A stretch of 64,000 nt of DNA. It comes from Nemopilema nomurai (lineage: Eukaryota; Cnidaria; Scyphozoa; Rhizostomeae; Rhizostomatidae). Below the pieces are notes generated by a model, which was given only the letters and a program-made list of their open reading frames with translations, was not told the DNA's origin and searched no databases. Made by a program: the position numbers and the translations under genes. Numbering within the stretch: the first letter of the stretch is position 1; each line of letters opens with the position of its first letter. The DNA is taken from NCBI GenBank assembly GCA_003864495.1, contig PEDN01001352.1, positions 1,550,001 to 1,614,000 of the forward strand, read 5' to 3'. Below are positions 53,401 to 64,000 of the stretch, piece after piece.

Positions 53401-54002
53401 TGTTTCATTAACTGCGCACCATTTTCTTTACGAATACAGCGATCCTACAATTTGTGATTTCTTTATCGAGACTTTACACGAGGAGACAACTTTTACTTTT
53501 GCAAGGAAGTTGGAAACACCCTTTAATTTGGAAAGTGGGCTGTTGGGAAAGGATAAAGAATATTCTGTCGGCATTTCTCAGTTTACAGATTCAGCGGCCT
53601 TTATTTTGAGTATGCGCAGTAGGTTCAGATGTGTTCAGTGAAGCAGAAAGTGTTGTACTGTTGTGCAAAGGCCTTGTGACGGTCGATAAGATTTCAGAGT
53701 TGTAGAAGCAGAAATCTGATATCTATGCAAACATTATCGACAGCATTCAGAGCTAGCTAGTTTAAGACCTAGCTGCAAAATGTGATGGAGAAAATTCCTT
53801 AATTTCACCCTTTTCTTCGACCGAAATGGAGACTGTTTGGCGGTGTAACGTGAACCTGTAAACTCAGGCCTATTTTCAAGACGAGGACAGGCTGCTCTCA
53901 ACGAAGTTGTCAATTATTATATCTGCGCAGTTTTCATATATTCGTGAATTTTTCATGGAAGTTATAAATATTGCCTAACCAGATATATTTTTGTCAGTAA
54001 AC
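50494..54002. other. Intergenic region before striatin
   Basis: Holds the 3' UTR of the TIR-like gene and the promoter and 5' UTR of striatin. An unexplained 93-codon open frame lies at 53360-53641 (separate entry). Nothing else is recognised. Confidence 0.4.
53360..53641 (+). CDS. Hypothetical 93-residue open frame, doubtful
   Basis: The frame starts at ATG 53360 and ends in a stop at 53641, preceded by a TTTTTCAG acceptor-like site at about 53338. The residue mix is soluble and protein-like (FFIETLHEETTFTFARKLE, YSVGISQFTDSAAF). I recognise no family. It sits about 360 bases upstream of the striatin start, so it might be an upstream ORF or 5' exon, or chance. Confidence 0.18.
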   Translation: MDRRKISFERTKHHVSLTAHHFLYEYSDPTICDFFIETLHEETTFTFARKLETPFNLESGLLGKDKEYSVGISQFTDSAAFILSMRSRFRCVQ

Positions 54003-57000
54003 ATGGAAAATGAAGAAGGTGTGGCGTTCCACCAGACTAAAAATACAAACGGAAATGTTGAACAGGACACTAGACCATCTTACAGTATCCCCGGAATTCT
54101 GCATTTTATCCAGCATGAGTGGACACGATTTGAGATGGAAAGGGCCCACTGGGAAGTTGAACGTGCAGAGTTACAAGTAAGTTTATAAGTTATGTATTTG
54201 ATTCAATTCCTTAAAAATGGATTGAAGAAATGGGATTGAAGACGGATATGTGCGTTTGTAAAAGCCCTGTTGCAGCCATCTTGTGATGGGCCTAATCTCT
54301 GGTAGCCCAACCCATTTGTTTCAAGGTGACTGCTCGTTTGGTGATTCAAATATTGCCCCGAACTCATGTCTTATAATCCACCTAATATTAATTACCTTCG
54401 TATTCAAGTTCAGGCTAGATAATTAACTTTGCGAACAGTTCCACGCTGATCCACAGTGAAAGCTTGCAGGAAGCGTATTCATCAAGGTATGGATTGAGGA
54501 TTTCCTTGATACTCTTTACCGAAAACACAAATTCTTGAAATTTCGCTTTCTATTATCCTGATCTCTTAGCTTGCTAGTTCAGGTACCCCTATGAAATAGC
54601 TTTTTGAATATTAAAAATTTTGTTGAAAATTCAAATGAAACGGGACAAATTTTATTATCAGAGTCGACTTGTTTAATTAAACGCAGGTTATGTCCTATTA
54701 GATTAAGCAAGATCCATTTAGGACTCAACTCTAGTCAATTCTAAGAACTTAGTTGAAAGCTTACTCTAGAAACGTCAGGTTTTAATTCGTTTGATATAAA
54801 TAAATTTTAAAAAAAAGAACAATTTTATTTATTTTTGTTTGATTTGCTAAATGCAATCAGTTCCAATTATGTATTTGTGTTTTAATAAAAGTTAGATATT
54901 TCTCTTTAATCCATTCCTTATTCATTACCTCATGAAGGCTTTTGATCTTCCCATCTTGTTGTCTTTTTTTACTTTGTTAATGTTTTATGAAAATGTTCAT
55001 TCATTGGAGAGTGTTATGAACCTTCCAGTAGTCATCAGTAGAAATAATTAACATATTGAAATTACAACTATATAATTCAGTAATCTAAAACCATCTTGGA
55101 AACCATTTCACAGTTACTTCCTAGATATTGCTAATTTTTTTTCAAATTTTTCACTTACTATTTTCCAAACATTTTTGCCTTTATTCAACAAGCATTGATA
55201 TTTAGTTGACATTATGTTTTTAGATCCCATAAGTGTAATCACAGATTATGTGTTCAGCATTTCATACAAGTAAGGGCATCTATTTGTAATAGGAAATATA
55301 AGTTTGCATCAGAGGTTGTAATACCCTGTTTAGGGCATTGCCAATCTAAAACATCTCAAAGCCATCCGTTTGGTCCTTCACTTGAATCCAAGAGGTGGTA
55401 GGTCTGAGCCAACCATCCTGATCATAAATTTCAAGAATAAACATGAAAGTGAACAATCCTAGCAAAAGGATGTCAAGCAATCGCTTTATGTTTGTGGAAT
55501 GTGCATGTTTACAAAATCTGCATGCTTTTTGCCCCCTTTGTAAGCATTTTAGTATTTATAGTTTGGTATAATTACTGGTTCTTGAATCTGCTGGATGAAA
55601 AGACAAGCTGCCAAGCTGAATTAAGTTGTCAACTACAAACATTTTTGCAGATTTATTTAGCAAAATCTTATTATAACATACTGTCAAGAGTAGACATAAC
55701 ATTGTTTGAAAAATGCTGCCCTATTATTTGAAACATCCTCTTTGCAAAGAGCCAGGCTTTAAGCAAATGGTTTCTTAGCTAAAAGAATGATGAGAAATTG
55801 TCATGTATAATGTCAAAGTTATTGCTTTTTCAGGCACTATCAAAATTGTAGACAGCAAGTGACCAGTTAATAGATATATATTAATTTAAAATAATGATCA
55901 GTTATTAGCTTTACAGCTTTAGAGTAAAAGATCTTTGGAATCTATTAATTAGATATCCTTGCATATCCTTGCCATTAGCTACTATATTAAAATGTTTAAA
56001 GGTGTTACTGAAGTTTACTAAAAACTAAACACACTGTAACAAATCTTGAGATCAAATATGATAACTGGCTTAACTATGCCTGAGCATGGACAAGAACTGC
56101 AATATAAACTTCAAATTTTTTGACCTCACTGAAAGTTTGGTCAGCTGGCCTTTTGTACACACCCAATGTATGTTTTTTGGTGAAAATTCCAAATTCAATG
56201 ATTGTCAAAAATAATCTTTAAATCTACAACAAGCAGCCTTTGGTACAAATGGAGATTTTTGCAATTGCTGAATTGTCTCATTTCAATGGCAGTATAGCAT
56301 TCCATACAACAAACACACCAGACCTAGGGCCCTCCACCATGATGCTAAACTCCTGTCTAGCTCCATGTTTTATTCATTTGCCAAGTTTCTCAATAACAAT
56401 TTGCCTATATTTGCTGGTCAGTGCACTCATTGGAAAGCATATACTAATCTTTGTTTGAAATTCTTGAGCTTCCAGCAATAATTTATATTCACAATAGTAC
56501 AATATGAGATTTTTCACACTGCTCAACATTTTATTTCTTGCATTTGAATTTGCTTTCCACCCTTATTTTTAACCTTTAAAGAAGGGACAAGGAACTGAAG
56601 CTAAATCTGTTTATAGTTTTCTCCTTTTCACCTGTTTGGTGTGTGGAATATGATTATGGTTGCCAGACTGAATGCTTCCATCCTCCAGCTGGTAACAGGA
56701 TCATCTGGCTTTTAAAAAATCTTTCCCACATTACTTAGATCTACTGACACTGATTCCAGTTGACTGAGAGAGTCAGTTCTTTGATATTGGGCATGCCAAT
56801 AAAGGGCCTTTTTGCAATCTTGTTTAAGATGAAAAGCAGATCTTATCCCATTTAAATAACAATAGTTACCTCGCATCACCTAACTGTGCATACTTGTATG
56901 TAAATAAGGAAATTTCAAGTCCTTATCACATAAATACTGAAAAATCTTCACATGTTGTAATCCCGCACTTAATTGATGACAACACCATTTCCAAATATGT

Positions 57001-60000
57001 ATTTTTTTGCTTCTAGGCACGGATTGCATTTCTTCAAGGTGAAAGAAGAGGTCAGGAAAATCTTAAAAGGGATCTTGTGCGAAGGATCAAGATGTTAGAA
57101 TATGCCTTACGCCAAGAAAGGTACCTTTGAAAAATTCTCTATAAAACTTCTGCTTTTATTGGAAGTGAAAGTTGTATTACATTTAAATTGTTGTTGTGAA
57201 GCTACTTGAGAAATTTTTTCCTGATGATGTTTTTTCAGCTGAATGGTTTTTTCCGCAACTTTTTAGTATTCATGAAAGTATATTGGCACTGGATATGATT
57301 AATGCTGTTAGGAATGAAATGATCCAATTTGTGAGAGGTCAAGATCTAGATGTCAACCTGTAACAGGACCAAAGATAGCAAGTCTGCTTAATGTTGTCCT
57401 AGGAAATGGCATATTCAAAGAGAAGAATTCAGATTATATCATTTAAAGCACATCTGGATATTGACAAATCAATCTCTTAAATTTTCAACAAAGCAGACAT
57501 TTGAAATACAGCATTTTCTTTGTTGATATAGGATGTAACATTAACCTTTTATGCTCCATAGTTTTCCATAAAAGCTCTATAGACAGCCAAAATCACTTTT
57601 ATACAAAACACAATATATGTCTTTACTTTTCCTAACTTATTGATTCTTCCCCATTACACTAGTGCAAGTTGATGTTTTTTGGCCATAATAAGCAGGGATG
57701 TAGCTCTATGAACAAGATGGTTCATTTTTAATCTCAAGGTGAAACCTTTCCCTACTATTAACAAAATGCTCTTTTTGTTAACAGGCAGAAGTTTCATAAG
57801 CTGAGGTATGGAACTGACCTCAAATTACCTGACATCAATGATGAAACAGCAGAGGAAGAGCCTGATATTAGCAGCTCAAATGAGAATCTATCAAAAAATA
57901 CCAACTTTAATTATAGACAAGGAAGACAGATCCTTAGACAGTAAGTATGATAAAAGACAGTTGATAATAGCTCATGTGCCTCGTTTATGCAGTATTTTGA
58001 TTTTTTAGACTTAGTTATCACTGACACAGATAAAAAATCTCAAGTTTTGCCTGTGTCTTAATAGCTGCAATTCTTTGTTGATGTGCATGTGTGTATTGCC
58101 TTGCCATTGATGTGTTTGACTTATCAACCTGCATTGGACGAAAAGACCTGAGCTTTAAAATCCCAGAATGTGAGCTATATGGCCAAACTAACAGTTAAAA
58201 ACTGCCCTTGCTTTTGAACTGTGCAGTATGTAGGGAAAGTCACATATTTTACATGTGTTGATGGTCACATATTCTTTGATGTATATGACATGAACAGTAA
58301 GAAGGATGGATGCTAGCTTGAAGCTACTCATTTAGTAGTATAAACGTAGCGCCCATATTGTAGATGTAACTGACATACAACTGCCAATATGCCTTTTTGA
58401 TGCTTCATGCTTTTGAGTATGATGAAAGCTGAAGTAGTTGCATCTTTCCCTGTTCTGCTCAATGAATATGTTATTTTTGATACAACCATAATCAAGTGAA
58501 AATCAACAAGGGAACAATTGATGACCTCCATTCATTGTTTACTATTCTTGACCATGAAAAATTCAACAACCCTTGTGCACCTTCTTTTGCTCTGTTGTGC
58601 TGCCGCTGCACCTGCTTGAGAGCTACCAGTTGTAGCCAGACAAGATCTAGGATTCCCCACTGTTTGTCGGGTTACAATCAGCTCTACAGTTTCTGCTTCT
58701 TTTGCACCTGCTCATAATACAATTCTTGGGTAAATGAAAAACACCTTTATCTGTTATGCTAGGTTCTTACTTAAAATTGTTAGTATTGAGAATTTCTTCA
58801 ATTCACTTTTAGAGAAAATATATTATTTCTACAAAAATGCAATCTTTCTGGACAGATAAATTTATCAGAATTATCGTATCAATTTTATCAGCTTTTTCCA
58901 ATTAAAATTACATATATTCTGGCTAGACTGATTCTTGAGCATAGTCACCAAGTGGTAGCCCATTTTTCATCCAAAGCACCCCAACTATTGTGGCAAAGCA
59001 AAGTTGCTTTCACCTTGTCGGTCAACTAATGCTTTGAAAATGTTCATGCAAGTTTTGCATGTGCTTTTCGTTGCCTCGCTTTTCTACATCAAATTTGTCA
59101 AATGCAGCAATTGCTTTTTACCTTAGATATTTGCAAGAAATCGGCTATATTGACAAAGTTGTAGAGCTTCGTTCAGCAAGGGTCAAGATGCTGTTGGGTT
59201 TAACTCCAGAGGATGTGAACGGCCCAGTCACAACCGACGCTGTCGAGCAGAAGTCCCATTTGCCAAACCACGTTGCCCCCAGGGTGATAGCCAACAAGGC
59301 AAACGAACAGCCTGCTCAACCCGGCCCTTTAGAAAGTGAAAAAGATAAAGTGACTGGGGACGAAATAAACAAGAAGGCACCACAGTATGTTGTACAGTGA
59401 GTTGTTTTCTGTTCTATGGCCTAAATTTACTTTAAGGGGTATAGGGTCATCGCCGAAAAGTCGGAAGTTAGCTTCGTCATGTTATTTACTAGAGTTTAGA
59501 ATGATAAAGAACGAAGAAAAAAAGGTTGGAAAGAATGCACCCATGTTGTACTATTTGATTGTTAGAAGGTATTTAAGAAGGCATTTCTTTTTTTAAAATG
59601 AAGATTGCATCTGCAATAATGTTTGCATTTCGCTAGGCAACATGCAGCGAAGAGCAATCCTGATGAATCAGACGATGCTGTCATGGACAGCTTCAACTTC
59701 CTTCAGCGCGAAGGGCAGGACGAAGTAGAGGAGGAAGCTGACGATGGAGGAAATGCGGACGATGAGCTGGATGACCGAGAATTCGAGGACAATAGGCTGT
59801 CAATCAAACGAGCCAAGCAAGGTAAACACCTTTCCATTCAATTTTCATCGCCCATAAATAGCACTTTGCCAAATGCTGCTTATCTAAGATGCTAATTAGA
59901 CTATAATAGCTCCGCAAAATAACAAAAGGCTGAAACAATAGATAATCCAACTGCAAATGAGAAACCACATTATAGCACTTTCGAAGTGTGCATGCCCGCT

Positions 60001-63000
60001 TACTTCCTGTGGCCAATTGGTGCGGATTCGCTTCTAGCTTTTTCCATTGAATCGACCACTCTGTATCTCTATCAATACTTTCATTCCCACTGTCAAACGA
60101 GTCCATTGAACAATTTTAAGTCGCAATTTCCTTGATGTCTAAGCCATTATTCCGTCTCCGTGCATCTAATCCTTACTGACAAAGTTTTACACGCCTCTAA
60201 TTTTTTATTTTGCAGATAGTCAAAACGATGTGAACGAAAAATTGCCAGATGGGGCCGAAATTATGAAAGAATTTGACTTCCTATCGCAAGAAGAGCAAAG
60301 AAATGAAGCAAGTACGTTCAAATTAACATTTGAACTTTTATATCAGTATGAGAAGTGTCTTTTTTGTATATTCGATCCATTCAGTGTTTTAACCTTTTTA
60401 ATGCTATTTTACATTTCACTTTAGACGATAGAGCTAGTCAAGGCGGATCTCAGGTATAGTATTCAACGACCTTTGTCATTATAATTTCACGAATTTGCTG
60501 AAAGACATTGATCTAATCTTCTCATACAAAAATCCGATTAAAGTTTCCTGGATCTCTAGGACTCTTCATAATATCCCCCTTGGTCAATATGATGATGCGG
60601 ATGATGCTGGGTTTCAGTAGAACGAATCGATGCGATATATCAGCCTCCCATTTGGTTACAGGTTTACCTGCCCTGCAGTGTCATTGGTTTTTGGCTGCCC
60701 ATTTTTCATTTCAATTTGGCTCGGTAGTCAAAGCCATTCACCGATTTCTTTATTAAAATAATTTCTGCTGTTTTGATTCGTTAGCCATTGTTTAAAATAT
60801 GATATCCTTTTTGCCAATGACCTCAAAGAATGTATATCCAAGTCATATAGCTGGGATAACCAATGTTGTCCATTTTGATTTTCTTCAAGCTTTATTTTTC
60901 GCCTTCAGGCCTCCTTAATTATTTTTATTATCGGTAAAGAAACAATGAAACTAATCTATCGGATATTGAATCAGGGACAACAGGCCAACGACTGTTGAAA
61001 ATGTGAGATATGTGTCGGAAGTGCCCGTCGAAGTAGCAAGTGCACGAATGGTGCTTGCGTCACAAGCGCTTTTTATCATTCAATGAAATCTGACTTCAAA
61101 ATTACCAGAGGGAGCCACGCTCAGTCCAAACCCAAACATGCTTGGTCGCCATTGTTGGTTTGATACGACCTCGGTTCTGCGTAAATCTTGCATGGTGGGG
61201 TCCTAGTGATGGTCAGGCCGTTGCTTTTTGAAATTCAGCGTTGCAACTTGTTTCTCAACTGTGTCCTTTTTTATCCTGTATAGGATGAGTGGCATGTTGA
61301 TCAAGGCAAACTGCAGAAACAGATAGAACAGTATAAAAATGAACGCAAAGCGATGGGGAAAAAGGGGAAACGTGAGTTCTACGTGAATTTTTCAATTTCC
61401 TTCCTCTATAATGCAATGATCTTCGGTATCAACATCGCCAATCAAGGCCTTGACTAAATCAGGATGAGCTTGCCACTACCAGTTAAAGTCTTCAATTCAA
61501 TTTAATCAGCAGCTTGTAGCTGGCACAAGAACGTAACTCCACTGCTCTTCACATGAGGGTATGACAAGTCAATTTTATGCTTATCGTTTTAACTTTGGGA
61601 ATGACTGATTTGAATTTTAGGCCCAAATAAGATGGCTCTGCAGTCAATGCTTGCGAAACTAGAGGGCGAAGAAGACGTGGCTCCTGCACAGGGACATCAA
61701 ACGCCAGCCATCCCCGCTAACCAGAACATGAGCCTTCCTAATGCATCACCATTCCGGGATGATGTCGCCCCGTTAGGTAGGGTCTTCCCCCATTCCCCTG
61801 CTGTATGTTTCAATGTGTTCTAGTACTGCTCAATTGAAATAGAACCTGAGAACCTTGCTCGGCTGCTTTGCACCCATGGTATGGTGTGGGTATCTTTCTG
61901 AAAATTTTTGTGAATGCAATTCTTCTTTATACTTCTGCAATCAAAGGGTGTTTGCCTTGGTCAACATTATCTTGCCGATAGTACCACTTATAACTTTTGT
62001 TCATAATAAGACGAAAAACGGTGAAAATAGTGAGTTATCAAATGTTGGCCAGTATTCAATTGGTCGAAGCCAGCTATTCAAAGTTTACGAACGAACTAGC
62101 CATTACTGTCAAGATCCAAGTTAGGAACAGAATTGGCGATGTGAATGTCGAGTGATTTGTCCGTTGTAGGTGACGTGGCTTTACCCAGCACCGATTATGC
62201 CGCCCGACCCGTTACCCCCGGTCAGCTGAAGGACGCCCCCAACGACGCAATGGAGGTCGCCCTGAGGCTTGGCGACTTGGCTGACCTCACTGTTTCAAAC
62301 GAAGCAGGACCTCTTTCTGTAGATGTAAGTATCGAATTTGGAGCTAGCTACTGGCATGTATCTGGTCCTGGGGGATCTGATATGAAGGATCCGCTATGAA
62401 GGATCTGCTATGAAGGATCTGCTATGAAGGATCTGCTATGAAGGATCTGCTATGAAGGATCCGCCATGAAGGATCTGCTATGAAGGATCTGCCATGAAGG
62501 ATCTGCTATGAAGGATCTAATATGAAGGATCTGCTATGAAGGATCTGCTATGAAGGATCTGCTATGAAGGATCTGCTATGAAGGATCTGCTATGAAGGAT
62601 CTGCTATGAAGGATGCTTATGAAGGATCTGCTATGAAGGATCTGCTATGAAGGATCTGCTATGAAGGATCTGCTATGAAGGATCTAATATGAAGGATCTG
62701 CTATGAAGGATCTGCTATGAAGGATCCGCCATGAAGGATCTGCTATGAAGGATCTGCCATGAAGGATCTGCTATGAAGGATCTGCTATGAAGGATCTGCT
62801 ATGAAGGATCTGCTATGAAGGATCTAATATGAAGGATCAAGGGGAAAATCTTTCAATACCACAGATTTAGTAGTTTTATAAAACTAATCAAATTTATCCT
62901 GAAATTGGTTTAGGTCACAAAATTTATCGTTGTAATTTTCGATTTTGAGGTGGGTTAATTTTCTAGATTTTGTCGAATATTTCTTTGATTGCATGTTGTT

Positions 63001-63746
63001 CATTTTCGTGGCATTTGGGCACAACTTGCCCTCTGATGTTGGAAGGAAAGAATCATTATTGTTACTTATCAACAGAGAGAACGTTTTTTCCCCATTCATT
63101 CGGGCCTTTCCCTTTGGTCAAGAACGAGACAGACAAAATTCCTATAGACGCTTATTGACATCGAGTTATCTTCAAAATTATTAAATAGCTAATATTTTCT
63201 TGGACTTAGATAAATTCGAGAGAAGATATTAGAAAAACGTGGTCGCCCAAGTACACTCTGAGAAGGTAGGAGGATTGTAAATGCCTAAAGATTTCCATTG
63301 GAATTTGGTTTCTATATTGTTGTGCTGGCTAAGAACGGCAATATCTCTTGCTATCATTGTTGTTCTTGTTTTTGTCGTTGTTGCTGTTGTCGTTATTGTA
63401 CGCATTCCTTTTGTGATGAGGAAGGTAGTTTTAAATATCTGTGCATGTTGGAATACGCCTAGTGAAATAATGACGTCAGATGGCATCATTCCAACATTGG
63501 AGAAGCGATGCGCATGATATTGCAAATTACATTTATATCTGCTCATTCAGGCCCCGTCTTAGCCGGATGATATTGCACAGTTATTTGCATTAACATCTTT
63601 CTTCAGGGGGTATTTTCCTGTCTTTTCAGCCATTTCGATGGAGTCCGCTCGTTGGTCTTTCATCCGTATGAATCCGCGTTGATAACCGGATCTGAAGATC
63701 ACACCCTTAAACTTTGGTCACTCCAAAGAAACTCACAAGTGAAAAA
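54003..63746 (+). CDS. STRN: Striatin, STRIPAK scaffold / PP2A B''' subunit (3' truncated by window)
   Basis: Exons: 54003-54176, 57017-57120, 57785-57940, 59127-59396, 59637-59821, 60216-60311, 60425-60453, 61284-61371, 61621-61776, 62170-62324, 63210-63265, 63630-63746; all phases join. The 528 visible codons run into the first WD40 repeat; later WD repeats lie beyond the window. Residues 27-58 carry [14 protein letters not shown] and [14 protein letters not shown], with the caveolin-binding-like FIQHEWTRF and the start of the coiled coil that binds PP2A A/C. Next come [30 protein letters not shown], and near residue 155 [15 protein letters not shown], where striatins bind calmodulin. Further conserved landmarks are [61 protein letters not shown] and [13 protein letters not shown] 54003 is chosen as the first in-frame Met. 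Introns over 300 bases are otherwise featureless, except the 14-bp array at 62373-62838. A single striatin is expected in non-vertebrates. Confidence 0.96.
62373..62838. repeat. 14-bp minisatellite, about 33 copies, in a striatin intron
   Basis: The unit is GGATCTGCTATGAA and variants (GGATCCGCC, GGATCTGCC, GGATCTAAT). Variants recur in the same order: the CCGCC-then-TGCC pattern at about 62461 returns at about 62726, a spacing of 265 bases that equals 18 full units plus one 13-base unit. This shows block duplication on top of unit expansion. It lies within the 62325-63209 intron. Confidence 0.95.
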
Positions 63747-64000
63747 GTATGTGTTCTGCTTTGTTTGGAAGCTTCAATTTTTATTTGAGTAAATGATATT
63801 TTAGAAGGACTTTTTCCAATGTTGCTAAAGAAGCTTCAAATGTCTATACAACAGTGTTTTACGCTACCAGTTAAAAGCTGATTCGAATTTGCGTAGTCAC
63901 GATTAATGTTATCACTGTAAATGATACCACTCGATGATACCGGCTTTTTTAATGTGAATTAATTGATACCTATCTCTATGATTACCTTATCGTTCATCTT

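Noticed and set aside
61855..62124. 89-codon + frame within a striatin intron
   Set aside because: Flanking striatin exons join in phase without it (61776 to 62170), and striatins have no such insert.
63281..63517. Valine-rich + frame suggesting a TM segment
   Set aside because: Intronic GTT-rich simple sequence between two striatin exons that join in phase.
1..64000. CRISPR arrays, rRNA or intact tRNA genes
   Set aside because: The repeats found have no unique spacers and the locus is an animal nuclear genome; no intact cloverleaf or rRNA core sequence was seen.

Overview
The window is eukaryotic nuclear DNA. It is AT-rich, with split genes, consensus GT...AG introns, long introns and several minisatellites. 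The recognisable proteins (Dispatched, WDR20, two DEG/ENaC channels, striatin) are animal proteins. The diverged but fully domain-intact sequences and intron-rich structures suit a non-bilaterian animal, and a cnidarian (perhaps an anthozoan) is my guess; the phylum cannot be fixed from the sequence alone. Every convincing gene lies on the + strand.

Layout: (1) 1537-7680, a Dispatched-family RND/SSD membrane protein in eight visible exons, with its 5' end unresolved. (2) 10498-16233, WDR20, the WD40 cofactor of USP12/USP46 deubiquitinases, with a clear body of three exons and two possible 3' ends. (3) 24601-31218 and 35247-43391, two tandem paralogous DEG/ENaC/ASIC-type channel subunits with matching exon phases; a few extracellular exons are not located in one or both copies. 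(4) 47531-50493, a small two-exon protein that starts with an N-myristoylation signal and continues as a domain that looks TIR/SEFIR-like; this is the least familiar real gene here. (5) 54003 to beyond the window end, striatin, the PP2A B''' / STRIPAK scaffold, cut by the window edge inside its first WD40 repeat.

The stretches between genes (7.7-10.5, 16.2-24.6, 31.2-35.2, 43.4-47.5 and 50.5-54.0 kb) hold no gene I can defend. They carry a tRNA-derived SINE-like head, an inverted-repeat pair that may delimit a MITE, and a few minus-strand stretches that read like decayed coding sequence. Tandem repeats in introns include a 27-bp palindromic-core array (Dispatched), a strongly strand-asymmetric C-rich tract (second channel) and a 14-bp minisatellite with higher-order structure (striatin).

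The genes form no operon-like unit. Three bear on signalling at membranes or phosphatase/ubiquitin control (Dispatched: Hedgehog release; striatin: PP2A targeting; WDR20: deubiquitinase activation). Only the channel pair is related by descent. All exon boundaries were read by eye from splice consensus, reading phase and family similarity; no search was run.
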